DNA of 42,190 nucleotides from positions 1 through 42,190 of the forward strand of contig JACQCE010000076.1 in the NCBI GenBank assembly GCA_016201765.1, in the 5' to 3' direction. The position numbers were made by a program, and so were the translations under genes. How positions within the stretch are numbered: the stretch's first letter is position 1; each line of letters starts with the position of its first letter. Of this stretch, positions 41,879 to 42,190 are shown piece after piece. The DNA is from Nitrospirota bacterium (GTDB lineage: Bacteria; Nitrospirota; Nitrospiria; JACQCE01). The notes beneath the pieces are model-generated. The model ran no database searches, was not told where the DNA came from, and was given only the letters and a program-made list of their open reading frames with translations.

Positions 41879-42190
41879 CACAGAGGGGATTGCCAGGGCA
41901 ATCCCCTCTGTGGACAGTGTTTTGTTCCAGCTAGGCTACGTACCACGTTTTTCAGAGACTCCCGCTTGACGAGCTCGATCGCCACGTTTTCAAAATAGGG
42001 TTTCTCGCAGGCCACGGCATGAAAGTCGTTCGACTGGGTGACCGAGCTCCCCCGGCAGCCGCCGCCGCAGATCGGGCGATAGCTGCAGCCGGAGCAAAAG
42101 GGATCGCGCCAGAGATCGACCGTCATGAATTTCGTGTTCAGGCCGTTCAATCCGGTCTTCGCCACGTCGCCGATGATGAACGATTCCCGG
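41875..42190 (-). CDS. radical SAM/SPASM protein, C-terminal end (partial)
   Basis: The gene enters from beyond the right edge; about 104 C-terminal residues are visible. The SPASM region has Cys-Ser-Gly-Cys-Ser-Tyr-Arg-Pro-Ile-Cys-Gly-Gly-Gly-Cys-Arg-Gly and a later Ala-Cys-Glu-Lys, the ligands of an auxiliary [4Fe-4S] cluster. Such enzymes modify peptides or protein side chains. The substrate and the CxxxCxxC radical SAM domain lie outside the window. The last 15 codons run through a perfect hairpin (41879-41912). Confidence 0.8.
   Translation of the reverse strand, partial: RESFIIGDVAKTGLNGLNTKFMTVDLWRDPFCSGCSYRPICGGGCRGSSVTQSNDFHAVACEKPYFENVAIELVKRESLKNVVRSLAGTKHCPQRGLPWQSPLC
41879..41912 (-). 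terminator. 16-bp perfect hairpin at the 3' end of the SPASM gene
   Basis: CACAGAGGGGATTGCC pairs perfectly with GGCAATCCCCTCTGTG with only AG between. It lies inside the last codons, one base before the stop at 41875-41877. No T run follows on the reverse strand, so termination would be atypical. Confidence 0.45.

Overview
The window is GC-rich chromosomal DNA from a Gram-negative bacterium: it encodes a Pal-type lipoprotein, a probable outer-membrane barrel and periplasmic copper proteins. The core order acpP-fabF-rnc-purM-purN, the palindromic dispersed repeats, the TreT/DUF5752 trehalose genes and the paired plastocyanin-like secreted proteins together suggest a Nitrospira-like member of Nitrospirota. 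That assignment is an inference from gene content; no rRNA is present.

Layout. 1-4091: end of acpP, then fabF, rnc, purM and purN, all forward. 4092-6269: a dispersed palindromic repeat, a zinc-ribbon/YbjQ-like protein, a TPR protein, a small protein and a strong terminator. 6270-12359: accessory DNA with a SNF2-family ATPase plus SWIM protein, then what looks like the remnant of a DUF1156-methyltransferase/Swt1-HEPN type defence locus, in which a dual-OB-like gene and two DUF488 genes survive between truncated neighbours. It ends at tRNA-Ala(CGC). 12508-18757: a hibernation-factor/cold-shock fusion, an aldo/keto reductase, a ferredoxin-FAD oxidoreductase and a copper cluster (His-rich protein, barrel, CopC, CopD). 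18798-23866: a sigma-54 two-component operon facing a BON-domain gene, with sigma-54-type promoters on both sides of a shared inverted repeat. 24093-25788: tRNA-Gly(GCC) followed by a 0.9-kb islet carrying DUF5674 and a helical partner, partial copies of the tRNA 3' end, repeated hairpin modules and a 139-bp MITE. 25789-30483: a MarR regulator, two paralogous cupredoxin-like proteins, Pal, an SRPBCC protein and a frameshifted MscS channel. 30496-35048: a trehalose operon that begins with a membrane sensor fused to trehalose-6-phosphate synthase. 35076-37815: NhaD antiporter, second MITE copy and an HtrA-like protease. 37930-42190 (reverse): a receiver protein and a small protein behind a sigma-54-type promoter, a broken Cache histidine kinase, a peptide-binding lipoprotein and the end of a radical SAM/SPASM protein.

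How it fits together. Envelope and osmotic stress are recurrent themes: BON proteins, Pal, MscS, two trehalose routes, Na+/H+ exchange, HtrA and a general-stress-like protein. Copper handling (CopC/CopD, cupredoxin-like proteins) is the second theme. Signalling is dense: two histidine kinases, two response regulators, three candidate sigma-54 promoters and a MarR protein with a palindrome at its own promoter.

The strongest unexplained signals are four. (1) Two copies of a 139-bp, transposase-less palindromic element each carry an 8-bp target duplication, their 26-bp cores lie in opposite orientation, and both sit exactly 15 bp upstream of a TTGACA hexamer. (2) A tRNA-Gly islet is bounded by a 28-bp copy of the tRNA end and contains repeated hairpins with compensatory base changes. 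(3) A relic defence locus retains a DuOB-DUF488-DUF488 core. (4) A sensor-trehalose synthase fusion shares an operon with TreT and a low-molecular-weight phosphatase.
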